Positions 1-9,200 of a stretch of 25,587 nucleotides of DNA are shown piece by piece. Position numbers and translations under genes: made by a program. Source of the stretch: Candidatus Latescibacterota bacterium (GTDB lineage Bacteria; Latescibacterota; UBA2968; UBA8231). The stretch is from the NCBI GenBank assembly GCA_021295675.1, contig JAGWBY010000057.1, positions 1 to 25,587 on the forward strand. The letters run 5' to 3'. The stretch's first letter is position 1; each line of letters opens with the position of its first letter. The notes under the pieces were generated by a model, which saw nothing but the letters and a program-made list of their open reading frames with translations, did not search any database and was not told the DNA's origin.

Positions 1-1
1 G

Positions 2-582
2 GCCCAGCCCCTATTTACCATTGCGCGGCTGCAATACGGCGGCGGCGGCGACTGGTACAGCGACCCCTCTTCCCTGCCCAACTTGCTCCGCTTCTTAAGA
101 GAGCATACCCAAATCGACGCGGCCGAAGCCGAGGAGCGCGTGCAAATCATGGACGAGGAGTTGTTCTCCTATCCGTACATCTACATGACCGGGCACGGCA
201 ATGTGGCCTTTTCCGCTGAGGAAGCGGCGCGGCTTCGACACTACTTGGAAAGCGGCGGCTTTCTCCACGCCGACGACAACTACGGCATGGACGAGAGCTT
301 CCGCCGCGCCATGCGCCAAGTCTTGAGCTGCCGCCCGAGCACCCCCTGTTCCACTGCCACTTTGAGTTGCCAGCGGGCCTGCCCAAAGTCCACGAGCACG
401 ACGGCAAAAGGCCACAAGCCCTCGCGCTTTTCGCGGGCGAGCGTCTAGCCGTGCTGTACACGTATGAGGCGGATTTAGGCGACGGCTGGGAGGACCCCGA
501 CGTCCACAGCGACCCGGAGAGCAAGCGACTCGACGCCCTCAAAATGGGTGCCAATATCGCGGTCTGGGCGCTGAGCCACTAG
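2..582 (+). pseudogene. DUF4159 domain protein, 5'-truncated by window edge and frameshifted
   Basis: The open frame runs in from the left edge and reads FTIARLQYGGGGDWYSDP, then YPYIYMTGHGNVAFSAEEA and GGFLHADDNYGMDESFRRAM, which is the DUF4159 pattern (a glutamine-amidotransferase-like fold of unknown function, often near secreted or membrane complexes). Around position 320 the frame changes: the family signature continues in another frame as ELPPEHPLFHCHFELPAGLP and ends ANIAVWALSH at 582. Family members have a short PDRELEP-like stretch at this spot, so a deletion of roughly 16-22 nt is more likely than a single missing base, although one lost T (VFELP) would also restore the frame. The gene converges on the RNA ligase with only 11 bp between the two stops. 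Family call is firm; the nature of the lesion is inference. Confidence 0.8.
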
Positions 583-593
583 ACGGAATGTAC

Positions 594-1283
594 TTATGTC
601 CGGCTCTCCCACTTCAACCGATTGGGCTCAATGTTCTTACGAGACCAGTGCTGCTCTACTGACTGGACAAAGGCGGGACAAACCAACTTGGCTTTCTGAA
701 CCAACCAGTCACCGCGATCAGACCTAAGATAAATACCCTCTGCGGGATGATCGCCGAGCATCGACTGCAATAGAAATTCGCTCAGTTCTGAGAGTGTGAA
801 GTGACCGCATCTTATAATCGGGACTGGACAAATGCGAATCGTGCGGAAAAACTCATCGCGTCGGCTGCAAGATAAGAATCGACCCGCTTCCCTATCATAG
901 ATATCGAAACCGAGAAACCAATCCGGTAGCCGTTCGTAGAAGACCGTGTGCTTAGCATAGCACCATTCGCCAAAAAGAATGTAACGATCAAACAGATGTT
1001 CAAAAAACGTATCTGTTCTCGGAGCCAACCACTCTGCGAGCTTTTTCCATTGTCCCAACCCAGGAAGCTCCAAGTACGCTCCCCGATTTTGCGCACGAAT
1101 ATTTCCGTCGGAATCAAAAGAAATGCCGAGGTTCGCCCCATCAATTTTTTCTTCGACGACCAACTTATGGCACAAAAATTCATTCTGCTCGGATGCCGTC
1201 ATGACCTTATCATCCCTGACATCGACATCGCCGAGGAGTGCCAAGTGTGGCGTTGAGGGAAATTTGAAGAAATCGCTTCTCAC
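594..1283 (-). CDS. Rnl2-type RNA ligase (RNA_ligase family), 229 aa
   Basis: This is a single-domain nucleotidyltransferase that would adenylylate itself on lysine and seal RNA 3'-OH/5'-phosphate ends. The ordered covalent-nucleotidyltransferase motifs are visible: motif I EKIDGANLGI with the expected AMP-accepting Lys46, RAQNRG at 63-68, motif III FGEWCYAKH at 104-112, motif IIIa FLGFDIYD at 123-130, motif IV EGIYLRSD at 182-189, and motif V VQKAKLV at 195-201. The length fits the compact Rnl2 catalytic domain without a long C-terminal domain. The start is GTG, and its GTGA overlaps the stop of the PIN gene (1280-1283), so translation is probably coupled. It is the last gene of the ATPase-PIN-ligase cassette and is AT-richer than the flanks. 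RNA rather than DNA as substrate is inferred from family motifs and from the nuclease partner. Confidence 0.85.
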   Translation of the reverse strand: MRSDFFKFPSTPHLALLGDVDVRDDKVMTASEQNEFLCHKLVVEEKIDGANLGISFDSDGNIRAQNRGAYLELPGLGQWKKLAEWLAPRTDTFFEHLFDRYILFGEWCYAKHTVFYERLPDWFLGFDIYDREAGRFLSCSRRDEFFRTIRICPVPIIRCGHFTLSELSEFLLQSMLGDHPAEGIYLRSDRGDWLVQKAKLVCPAFVQSVEQHWSRKNIEPNRLKWESRT

Positions 1284-1822
1284 CCACCTATCTTCTCCGC
1301 GTACTTTGCCTCGATGTATTCTCGACAGAGAAAATGGACAGTAATTCCAACTTCGGCCAAAGCATCATTCCATCCCCACCACTTGCTATCCGTCGCCTGT
1401 AAAATAGGCGGTTTTTCAGGATGGGCATTTGCAACGGCGATGAACTTGCGATCCGAAGGATCGAAGCTACTCAACTCGTCGTGGTTGGGAAATTCTTTGT
1501 AAGAGTTTCCCTTTTTGGTGACTTGTACGCGGTCTACCTTACTTGGATTCCATTGATGATCATGTACCCATTTGACGAATGCGTATCCAAATCTAGACTG
1601 GCCTTTTGAAGGAAGAGAAAGATTGTTTATGTACTCCTGGAAAATTTCGCCAGCGTCATCAATAACGAGACAGCAACCTTTTTCCGTGATATTTTCAATG
1701 TGAAGTCTGGATTCATGAATACAATAATCTGGGACATCGGAATCTGGATCTAGTTGTGTCGCCAAATTTGCAATCATAGGTACATTAGTATCGACGAGAC
1801 ACTTGATCGGCAGCTTGCTCAC
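1280..1822 (-). CDS. PIN-domain nuclease-like protein, 180 aa
   Basis: The N-terminus KCLVDTNVPMIAN has the VDTN signature of PIN ribonucleases (Asp11, Asn13). Further acidic residues lie where PIN proteins place metal ligands: the AGEIFQEY segment (Glu59/Glu63), FDPSDRKFIAVA (Asp121/Asp124) and ILQATDSKWW (Asp145), followed by a hydrophobic strand GITVHFLC. It is therefore likely a Mg2+/Mn2+-dependent RNase, which would make it the effector of the cassette. It is larger than a VapC toxin (about 130 aa), with an insert at about 65-110. Both ends overlap neighbours by 4 bp: its GTG start sits in the ATPase stop (1819-1822) and its stop in the ligase start. No VapB-like antitoxin is visible. 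PIN assignment is good; RNA as target is inferred. Confidence 0.75.
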   Translation of the reverse strand: MSKLPIKCLVDTNVPMIANLATQLDPDSDVPDYCIHESRLHIENITEKGCCLVIDDAGEIFQEYINNLSLPSKGQSRFGYAFVKWVHDHQWNPSKVDRVQVTKKGNSYKEFPNHDELSSFDPSDRKFIAVANAHPEKPPILQATDSKWWGWNDALAEVGITVHFLCREYIEAKYAEKIGG

Positions 1823-3216
1823 TTGGATGTCTCCAATTCTGTACTACTTTGTTTCATCCGCTTGTTCATCACTGCTTTGGCCTGTTCGGTAATGTCTCCC
1901 ATCTCATCGCCAAAAAAATGCTCTGGCCAGTTGCTAATGTTGCCAAACTGGTCTATTTGCAGAGGCTCTAAGATGGCAGGGGTTTTGGTAATATTGGCGA
2001 AGTAAGCTGACATTTTTTTTTCATCTATAACATCCTCTGCAATTCTCCTTTGTAACCGCCGTAAAAAGTGCTCGGAGTGGGTTTCAATGATTAACTGGAT
2101 ATTCCTGTCATTACCATTCTCCTTGGAATTGATCGCGTCAATTATAACATCGGCTAGGGCCGATTGAGCACTGGGGTGCAGGTGGATTTCCGGCTGCTCT
2201 ATGATGATTATTGATCCCGGTGGAGCATAAAAACACTGCACGAGTACTGGGAGTACCTGCGAAATACCAAAGCCGATATCTGGTAGATCTACCCAATCCG
2301 TTGAGCCCTTCGTACGCACCTTGACTTCATATTCTTGCCTTTGCTTAGAGATGGGATTTATCTTGAAGTCCTCGATCAATCCCATCTCTTTTAATTTAGA
2401 GGAGATAATTTCCTCTAATGGCTTGGTTCGCTGCCGGTACCCCAAACTAATTCTACGGTCTCGTGCAGCAAGAATAGCTGCCACTGTATTTTCACCTGCA
2501 AAGCCAACACTTTCAGGCGTAATACCAGCCCATGTATAAAGTCTATCGGCCTTTGTTCTAAGCGGGCCAAGATAGTATATGGATTTAAACAATAATTCTT
2601 GCTCTAAGTTCAGTTCCTGAAGAAACTCAGCATTCTGATAATAGGCAACTGCCTCATCTGGAAAGCCATAGAAACGCCCAATATCTCTTAATGGCCAACC
2701 TCGACCTCTTTTTCTGACGAAATTGTAACCTCCCGCGGATATCATGTATTCCCGTCTAGTCTCTTTTCTTTTTAACTCAACGGACAACAACTCATAGTCT
2801 TCCTTAAGAATTCGGTATTTAGTTCTTCTAACTTCAAGTAAATTTGAGCCGCTCAATCCTACTTCTGCTTCAAAATCCAACATATCACCTCTAAATAATT
2901 GATCTGAAATAGGATCTTTGATTGTTAAGCTATCGTGAAGAGACCACTGATATTCAAACGAGATTTTCTTTTTTGGATTGCGGCGAAAAACCATTTCCTG
3001 ATAGGAGCCAAGTTGAACCGCTGAATTTCTGCCTCCAGGATAAAATACCGCTTTCCTATCCGGCGATTCAACCGTCTGCTTTAGCATCATCAAGAACTGG
3101 CCAATACTAGACTTGCCGGAACTGTTGGCACCAAAAAAAAGAGTAATAGGAGCCATGCGAATGGGGCCGGTATCCTCCCATCCCTTAAAGTTCTGTATTC
3201 GCAAATGCTTGAGCAT
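1819..3216 (-). CDS. SMC/OLD-like AAA ATPase, DUF3696 type, 465 aa
   Basis: An ABC-class ATPase of the kind found in many defence operons. Numbered from an upstream in-frame ATG at 3225, the N-terminal strand LKHLRIQNFKGW leads to Walker A GANSSGKSS (32-40). A long middle with charged stretches contains YLGPLR at 218-223. The signature-like GFGISQVLPVLV (318-329), Walker B IIIIEQPEIHLHP (339-351) and the H-loop ETHSEHFLRR (381-390) follow in order. The C-terminal IDQFGNISNWPEHFFGDEMGD matches the DUF3696 tail. I choose ATG 3216 because GGAG lies 9 nt upstream of it, whereas for ATG 3225 the GGAG touches the start codon. It is first in the three-gene cassette and overlaps the PIN gene by GTGA. 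Likely role: ATP-dependent sensor or gate for the nuclease (inference). Confidence 0.85.
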   Translation of the reverse strand: MLKHLRIQNFKGWEDTGPIRMAPITLFFGANSSGKSSIGQFLMMLKQTVESPDRKAVFYPGGRNSAVQLGSYQEMVFRRNPKKKISFEYQWSLHDSLTIKDPISDQLFRGDMLDFEAEVGLSGSNLLEVRRTKYRILKEDYELLSVELKRKETRREYMISAGGYNFVRKRGRGWPLRDIGRFYGFPDEAVAYYQNAEFLQELNLEQELLFKSIYYLGPLRTKADRLYTWAGITPESVGFAGENTVAAILAARDRRISLGYRQRTKPLEEIISSKLKEMGLIEDFKINPISKQRQEYEVKVRTKGSTDWVDLPDIGFGISQVLPVLVQCFYAPPGSIIIIEQPEIHLHPSAQSALADVIIDAINSKENGNDRNIQLIIETHSEHFLRRLQRRIAEDVIDEKKMSAYFANITKTPAILEPLQIDQFGNISNWPEHFFGDEMGDITEQAKAVMNKRMKQSSTELETSK

Positions 3217-3217
3217 T

Positions 3218-3394
3218 TTAATCATCTCCAGTACTTATCATGGCTTGGTCATGCCACCTTACCAGCTTTGGCTTTTTTTGAGGCTCTTCACCGATTGGAG
3301 TGCTGATCGCTCGGCGCAGATTCGCCTGCCGTGGAGCGCCTTTGCCGTCGCCAACTAAGTCTTGCGCGGCAGAAACGAGATCATGCGGCCTCAC
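3218..3394 (-). pseudogene. Truncated HEPN-like small ORF fused to a foreign tail, 58 aa
   Basis: The short ORF begins at GTG (3394), overlapping the end of the preceding gene by 14 bp. Its first 32 residues, RPHDLVSAAQDLV then APRQANLRRAIST, resemble the start of small HEPN-like proteins, which normally continue with an AYYALFH helix after RRAIST. Here the match stops exactly after IST and the next residues are PIGEEPQKKPKLVRWHDQ. That unrelated tail runs to a TAA overlapping the ATPase start region. Base composition also changes near this point. I read it as a HEPN gene cut by arrival of the AT-rich cassette, with the tail possibly the end of a lost cassette gene. The HEPN similarity is from memory and moderate. 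Confidence 0.5.
3226..3229 (-). promoter_or_regulatory. Shine-Dalgarno GGAG deciding the ATPase start
   Basis: On the minus strand GGAG is followed at once by ATGATTAAAATG. It is directly adjacent to the first ATG (3225), which is too close, and 9 nt before the second ATG (3216), a usable spacing. The second start is therefore preferred. The upstream small ORF also terminates here (GATGATTAA), so the ATPase may be read by coupled translation. Confidence 0.6.
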
Positions 3395-3698
3395 TTGAAT
3401 GCTCGTCCCAGTCAGACTTTGCGATGTAGCGCATGATCGGGAACGCGGTGATACCCGACTCCTGCAGGCGTCAGCGCAGCAGGGGAATTACTCCGACCAT
3501 CCGCTCACCGCGCAGTTGCCCAGCGACTCCGTCGTAGATCGCCTTGATTTCGATAAATTCGTCGTCGTCGTCGTCCCACTCTTCTATATCGGATTGGACG
3601 GAAACCAGCACGAAGTCAATGTCGTCGAACTGCTCGCCCAACGTAGCTTCAACCACGTGCTTCGCGTCGTCCAACTGCTGCTGCGTAACTTCCTCCAT
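3381..3698 (-). pseudogene. Small acidic hypothetical protein with in-frame TGA
   Basis: Starting at ATG 3698, which has GGAGG six nucleotides upstream, the frame reads MEEVTQQQLDDAKHVVEATL, with an Asp/Glu-rich centre (EEWDDDDDEF), up to GVIPLLR and a TGA at 3471-3473. The same frame then continues without interruption as RLQESGITAFPIMRYIAKSD to a second TGA at 3381. The continuation looks like normal protein, so the inner TGA is probably a nonsense change (CGA to TGA is the simplest) or the scar of a short deletion. The next ORF (HEPN-like) starts inside its last codons, so the two were a coupled pair. No function recognised; read-through is possible but unsupported. Confidence 0.55.
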
Positions 3699-3768
3699 CG
3701 TCGTCCTCCGTATCTGCATCCGGCCATCTCTCACTGTCCTTTTAACATGTCCGATGATGCTACCGCCG

Positions 3769-4167
3769 TCAACAGCCCCCGGAACCCATCAAGCGATACA
3801 GCCAAAGCATTAGCGCAATGGCTAGTACACTCCCAGCGAGACTCTGGCGGAGTAAGGGGTGCAGCGCCAGCCAAGCGCGGCTGAACCGACGAGGAGAACA
3901 CGCCAAGCCGAGGGCCAATGGGACGAGGAAAAACGCGAAGGGGTGGTAGTGCCAAGCGCCGGCGAGATTGCCTTGGGCAAGGGCGATGCAGGCACGCCCC
4001 ATGCCGCAGCCTGGACAGGGTAGCTGGGTGAAGAAGCGAAAGGGACACAGAATCGGCCAAGCCGCGCCGAACACGGGACTAAGCCACGCCAATAATGCCG
4101 CGACCAGAGCCAGCCCAACGAGGAAAATTCGCGCGAGGTGAACTGGACTAATCGTCGGCGCTTTCAC
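3769..4167 (-). CDS. DUF2752 family membrane protein, 132 aa
   Basis: Small integral membrane protein with about three hydrophobic segments (near residues 10-36, 72-90 and 108-128). The diagnostic DUF2752 motif is CPFRFFTQLPCPGCGMGRA around 41-59, with its Cys-containing PCPGCG loop. The biochemical function of the family is not known. Start is GTG at 4167, inside the 3' end of the DUF4234 gene (20-bp overlap), implying co-transcription. Pairing of DUF2752 with another small membrane protein (TM2- or DUF4234-like) is common. Confidence 0.8.
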   Translation of the reverse strand: MKAPTISPVHLARIFLVGLALVAALLAWLSPVFGAAWPILCPFRFFTQLPCPGCGMGRACIALAQGNLAGAWHYHPFAFFLVPLALGLACSPRRFSRAWLALHPLLRQSLAGSVLAIALMLWLYRLMGSGGC

Positions 4168-4531
4168 CGTAGAACTTGTTGATCTCCCACTGCTGGATGG
4201 CAGTAGCGGCCAAGCCGAGGGAAAAAATAGAAACTAGGACGCAGATCAGCGCTAGGTCTTTGTTTTCGCGCAGACTATTATTCTCCTGAATCTCGTTGAT
4301 GCCCTTCGCCATCTTGTATTCGTAGTAAAGCTCAAAGATGCTACACGTCAGGATATAGAGTACGAGCCAAAGCCAGAAGTTGTACTCCTCCCGCCCCAGC
4401 CACGCATTGAGCGTTTCCATCTGTTTGTATTGCCAATAGAAATAGTAAATCCCACACGTCAGAATGCTGACGATGATTCCCAAGACAATGCTTCTCACGC
4501 CGTCGTATTCAGGATATGGGTAGCTCTGCAT
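4148..4531 (-). CDS. DUF4234 family membrane protein, 127 aa
   Basis: Hydrophobic protein with a first transmembrane hairpin containing IVSILTCGIYYFYWQYKQME, the DUF4234 signature, a second segment (FWLWLVLYILTCSIFELYYEYK) and a third near residues 93-112. Start ATG 4531 has GGAG eight nucleotides upstream. Probably an inner-membrane protein of unknown role, translated with the overlapping DUF2752 gene. Composition is somewhat AT-richer than the GC-rich operon that follows it to the right. Confidence 0.75.
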   Translation of the reverse strand: MQSYPYPEYDGVRSIVLGIIVSILTCGIYYFYWQYKQMETLNAWLGREEYNFWLWLVLYILTCSIFELYYEYKMAKGINEIQENNSLRENKDLALICVLVSIFSLGLAATAIQQWEINKFYGESADD

Positions 4532-4600
4532 AATTGGATCTCCGGTTTATGGTACCTGCGTCCGCAAATATAGCCGCCGTACGCCACACAGCAACCGCCT

Positions 4601-6199
4601 CTAGCCCCCCTCCTCAATCCTCACATACTTATCAATCGGCAAGTCGTTCAGCCGTTGCAGCACTCCACTCGGCCAATAGATGTGCAGCGAATCCGCCCGG
4701 CCTGCCGCACCCAAGCCAAAATGCACGCGCCGGTCGCCGCTGCCCAAGAAGCTCTCGCCGCAGAACACGTCCCGCCGCTGCCTTTGGCCGCCACTCCACA
4801 ATACGACCTTCGCGCCGACGGCCTCGCGGTTTTTTTCCGCGCCCACAAGGCGCAGGCCGAGCCAGTGATGATCAGCGGCCGTCTGGTTGTGCAGCAGGGA
4901 GGGCCGACCGTTGAGGTTGGTGACGAACAAATCCACGCGGCCGTCGTCGTCAAAATCTCCAGCCACCGCGCCGCGACTGACCGCCCGATCCTCCCCTAGT
5001 TCGACGAGGCGGAAATGACCCGCGTCATTGGCGAACAAGTGATTCGCCTGCGCGTAGGTAGCGCCGCTGCCCGGGCGTTCGATTTGTGGATACACGTGCC
5101 CGTTGGCCACGAACAAGTCTTGATCGGCGTCGTTGTCAAAATCGATAAAGACCGCGCCAAACCCCACGAAGGGCAGGCTGATGCGACCCAAGCCCGCGGC
5201 AAAGCTCACATCCGCAAACGTACCGCCGCCTGAGTTGCGATAGAGCGTGTTGTAATCGTCCTCAAAATTGGTGACCAGCAAATCGCCGTCACCGTCGTTG
5301 TCGTAATCGCCCCAAGCCGCGCCCATGCCGGCCTGCGCCAAACCCGTTTCCCCCAGCGCGGCATTGGCCTGTAGCCCCACTTCGGCAAAGGTTCCAGCGC
5401 CATCGTTGCGGTAGAGGAAATTGGGCGTCGAGTCGTTGGCGACATACAGATCCAAATCCCCGTCGTCGTCGCTGTCGATGAACAGCACGGCAAACCCATA
5501 GCCCGGATCGTGCAGCCCGAGGCCGCTGGCTGCCGTCACATCGGCAAAAGTACCAGCCCCATCGTTGCGATAGAGCGCGTCTGGCAACGCGGGCAAGCCC
5601 AGCGGGCCGATAAATACGTCCCGGCCCTTCCACTGCGTGCCCAAGGGCCGCACCGCGGTCGAATCAAAATCCGCGTAATTGGCCACGTACAAATCCAAGT
5701 CGCCATCCAAGTCCGCGTCGCCCATGGCCGCGCCCGTGCTCCACACCGGCAGCGCCAGCCCGGCTCGGGTCGTAGCATCAGCGAATTGCTCCAATCCGTC
5801 GTTGCGATAGAGGATGTTTTCTTGTAGGCAGGTGATGTACAGGTCGGCGTCGCCGTCGGCATCGTAATCCGCGCTCAGCGCACCCATGCCCCAGCCGCGC
5901 CCCGTGGCACCGGCTGCGGCCGCTCGATCGACAAAGCCCCGGCCGCGGTCGTTGCGATAGAGGGCATTGTCGCCGCCCTCGCCATTGACCCAGTAAATGT
6001 CCAAATCGCCGTCGCCATCTGCGTCGAGGAGCGCAGCCCCACCGCCTTTGGCCTCGACGATATAGCGCTTTTCCGCGCCGCCGCCGACGTGGGACTGCTC
6101 TATACCCCAATCACTAGCTTTGTCGATGAAGGGAAACTCGTCAGCAGGCGCACAGGCCACCATACACAGTAGCAGCCCCTCCCACTTCAATCGCACCAC
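4601..6199 (-). CDS. CRTAC1-type FG-GAP/VCBS repeat lipoprotein with UnbV (ASPIC) domain, 532 aa
   Basis: A secreted beta-propeller protein. The N-terminus WEGLLLCMVACAPADEFPF is hydrophobic and ends in Cys-Ala-Pro, so it is probably an outer-membrane lipoprotein. About seven repeats follow, each with a calcium-binding loop such as DADGDGDLDIYWVNG, DADLDGDLDLYVANY and DFDNDADQDLFVANGH, and a following LYRNDG strand. The C-terminal region from about residue 447 (GLRLVGAEKNREAVGAKVVL to IYWPSG) matches the ASPIC/UnbV domain. Start is one of two consecutive GTG codons, 6 bp after the RND permease stop, with AAGGG just upstream, so it closes the efflux operon. Likely role: extracellular binding or scaffolding; ligand unknown. 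Confidence 0.88.
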   Translation of the reverse strand: MVRLKWEGLLLCMVACAPADEFPFIDKASDWGIEQSHVGGGAEKRYIVEAKGGGAALLDADGDGDLDIYWVNGEGGDNALYRNDRGRGFVDRAAAAGATGRGWGMGALSADYDADGDADLYITCLQENILYRNDGLEQFADATTRAGLALPVWSTGAAMGDADLDGDLDLYVANYADFDSTAVRPLGTQWKGRDVFIGPLGLPALPDALYRNDGAGTFADVTAASGLGLHDPGYGFAVLFIDSDDDGDLDLYVANDSTPNFLYRNDGAGTFAEVGLQANAALGETGLAQAGMGAAWGDYDNDGDGDLLVTNFEDDYNTLYRNSGGGTFADVSFAAGLGRISLPFVGFGAVFIDFDNDADQDLFVANGHVYPQIERPGSGATYAQANHLFANDAGHFRLVELGEDRAVSRGAVAGDFDDDGRVDLFVTNLNGRPSLLHNQTAADHHWLGLRLVGAEKNREAVGAKVVLWSGGQRQRRDVFCGESFLGSGDRRVHFGLGAAGRADSLHIYWPSGVLQRLNDLPIDKYVRIEEGG

Positions 6200-6205
6200 A
6201 ACCCT

Positions 6206-9200
6206 TCAAGACCCGGTAACCGGCGCGACCTCAGCGGTCTTACTCTCGCTCAACCGCCCCCAAAACTCTTGGACGCCCACCAGCAGGCGCATTCCTATCG
6301 GGACGCCGAGCAAAATGATGAAGGTGGCAAAGAGGATGCCAAAGCCCAAGCTGACGGCCATTGGGATCAAAAACTGCGCCTGAAGGCTTTTTTCGAGGAT
6401 CATCGGCAGTAGGCCAAAGAAGGTCGTCAGCGAGGTCAATAGGATCGGGCGGAAGCGCGCGGCCCCGGCTGACACTAGGGCTTCCTCGTGCGACGTGCCC
6501 TCGCGCCGCATCTGGTTGTAGAAGGTCAGCAGCACCAGCGAATCGTTGACCACCACGCCCGAGAGCGCGACAATCCCAAACAGGCTCAACAGCGCCAAGT
6601 CCAAGCCCATGATCAGATGCCCCCAAACCGCGCCAATGATGCCAAAGGGAATCGCACTCATGACGACGAGGGGCTGGGTGTACGATTTGAATGGCACGGC
6701 CAGCAACACGTAGATGGCGGGAAGAGCGATGATGAAATTGAACAGCAGGCTCTGTAGCGAGTCCTGCTGCTCCTGCTGCTCGCCACCGAAGCGATAGCGC
6801 AGACCGGGATAGTCCTGCACCAAGGCGGGCAGGAAAAGCGCTTCGAGGTCGCGGTTGATCTCGTCGGCGTTGGCGACTTGGTCATCCACGGACGCACTCA
6901 CCCGCACGACGCGCTGGCCATCGGTGCGCTGGATGGACGCATAGGCGTGGCCAATGGTGACGGTGGCCACCTCGGCAAAGGGCACCTCGGCACCCGCAGG
7001 CGTGCGGATGCGCATCGAGCGCACGTCGCCTAAGTTGCGGCGCTCGTCTTTGGGATAGCGCACCATCACCCGCACGTCGTCTGAGCCGCGCTGGAAGCGC
7101 AGGGCCTGGTCGCCGTAGAAGCCCTGGCGCACTTGGCGAGCTAAGTCGGAGAGCGTGAGGCCGAGGGTGCGAGCTTGGGGCTTGAGCTGGAGTTTCATCT
7201 CCAGCTTGCCTTCCTGAAAGCTGTCTTGGATATCGCCGGTGCCTGAGTACTCGGCGATTTTGCCCTTTAGCCGATCGACGGCCAACAAGAGCTGATCGAA
7301 GTTGTCCGAGGCGAGCTCGACTTCGATGGGATTGCCGGCGGAAAACAGCGAGGAAGAATAAATGATGGATTCGGGGCCGGGCACCTCGCCGACCAGTTGA
7401 CGCAGCCGCGACTCGATCTCAGCGCTGTCGAGATCGCGCTCCTCGGAAGGTAACAGTTCGATGGTAACTTCGGCCAGATGCCCTTGGCCGCCAGCCCCTG
7501 GGACACTCGCAAAGGAAGAACGCCGGGCCATGGGTTGATCGCCAATAAAGGTAAAAACATTGCGGTAGATCGAATCCCCGCCCCCGCGCTCGGCGTCAAT
7601 CTGATCGCGCAGGACGATGGCCTTTTCTTCGATGTGTCGCACGACCTTGGCGGTTTGGGTCGCCGTGGTACTCTGGGGCATGTTGACCGATATCCTCACC
7701 GAATCGGCCCCGATCTCGGGCATGAATACGAACTTGATGTGGCCGCCGACGACCAGTCCGGCCGTACACAGTATCAGCGATAAAGCTAGGGCGGTGCTGG
7801 AAATAGGATGGGCCAACGCCAAGCGCAGCGTGGGCTGATAGGCGTTGCGGATGACGTACTTGAGGCCGCGGTCAAAGACGACGACGACCCGGGCGTGCCA
7901 ATCGAGTGGACGGATGAAAACCCGACGGAAGAGGCGGCTGAGTGGCCCGTCCCCTTTAGAAGACAGGTGCGCCGGCAGAATGAACAGGCTCTCGATCAGC
8001 GACAGTAGGAGCACTGAAATGACGATCACCGGGATGACCGACATAAACTTACCCATCATGCCCTCGACGAAAAACAGCGGCATAAAGGCCGCAATCGAGG
8101 TCATAATCGAGAACACAACCGGCGTGCCTACTTCGAGCGCCCCGTCAATGGCGGCGCGGCCAAAGGGTTTCCCCTGCACGCGGTGGGAAAAAATGTTTTC
8201 GCCGACAATGATCGCATCGTCAACCACAATACCCAAGGCCACGATAAAGGCAAATAGCGACAGCATGTTGATCGAGGCGTCAAAAGGCTCCATCAGCACG
8301 AAGGCTCCCAAAAAGCTGATGGGGATGCCCATCATTACCCAGAAAGCCAAGCGCAAGTCGAGGAAGAAGCTCAGACAGATAAAGACCAGCACCAGACCGA
8401 GGCGGGCGTTGCGGATCAGCAAATCGATGCGGCCGCGCAGGATGCGCGCATCGTCGCGGGCATAGCCAATGTGGATCCCCTCCGGTAAGGTTGAGCGTTT
8501 GTCCTCAATGTACTGGTGGACATAGGTGGAGATGTCGAGGGCGTTCTGGTCGCCAATGCGATAGACCTGCACCACGGCCGACGGCTGGCCGTTGAAGCGC
8601 GAAATGAGATCGGTATCCTCAAAGCCATCGACGACTGTGGCCACGTCTTTGAGCTTGAGGGCCGTGCCGTCGGGGCGGGTGAGCACAACCACCTCTTCGT
8701 ATTCGCGCCCCGAGCGCATCAGCCCCTGCGTGCGGAGCAAGATCGCGCCGTCCTCGCTCTCGACGCTGCCAGCGGGCAGGTCAATGCTGGTGCGGCGGAC
8801 CGCGTCGGCGACCTGCGCGAAGGTTAGGCCGTAGCGGCGCAGAGCCTCTTCGGACACTTCGATGGCAATTTCATCGACGCGCACACCCTTGAGCTCGACT
8901 TGCGAAATGACGCCACTGCCGCGCAGATCGTCGCGCACTCGTTCGGCAGCGACTTTGAGAGCCTTTTCTTCGACATCGCCGTAGAGAACCACGTCGATAG
9001 CTTGATTGCGGCGAGTCAACTCCTTGATGACCGGCTCTTCGACCTCAGCCGGGAAAGTGTCGATGCGGTCAATTTCGTTTTTGATGTCGTCGAGGAGCTT
9101 GTCCATATCGGCACCGCGCTCTAGCTCGACGCTGACTGAGCCTATGCCCTCGGAGGCCGTGGAGCGCACGCGGCGCACCCCCTCTAGGCCGCGCACTCGC

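Noticed and set aside
1280..1822. Classical VapBC toxin-antitoxin pair for the PIN gene
   Set aside because: The PIN protein is longer than VapC and no small DNA-binding antitoxin is adjacent; its coupled partners are the ATPase and the ligase.
3399..3884. 161-codon plus-strand ORF
   Set aside because: Antisense to the small acidic gene and the DUF2752 gene; low-complexity residues and no recognisable domain.
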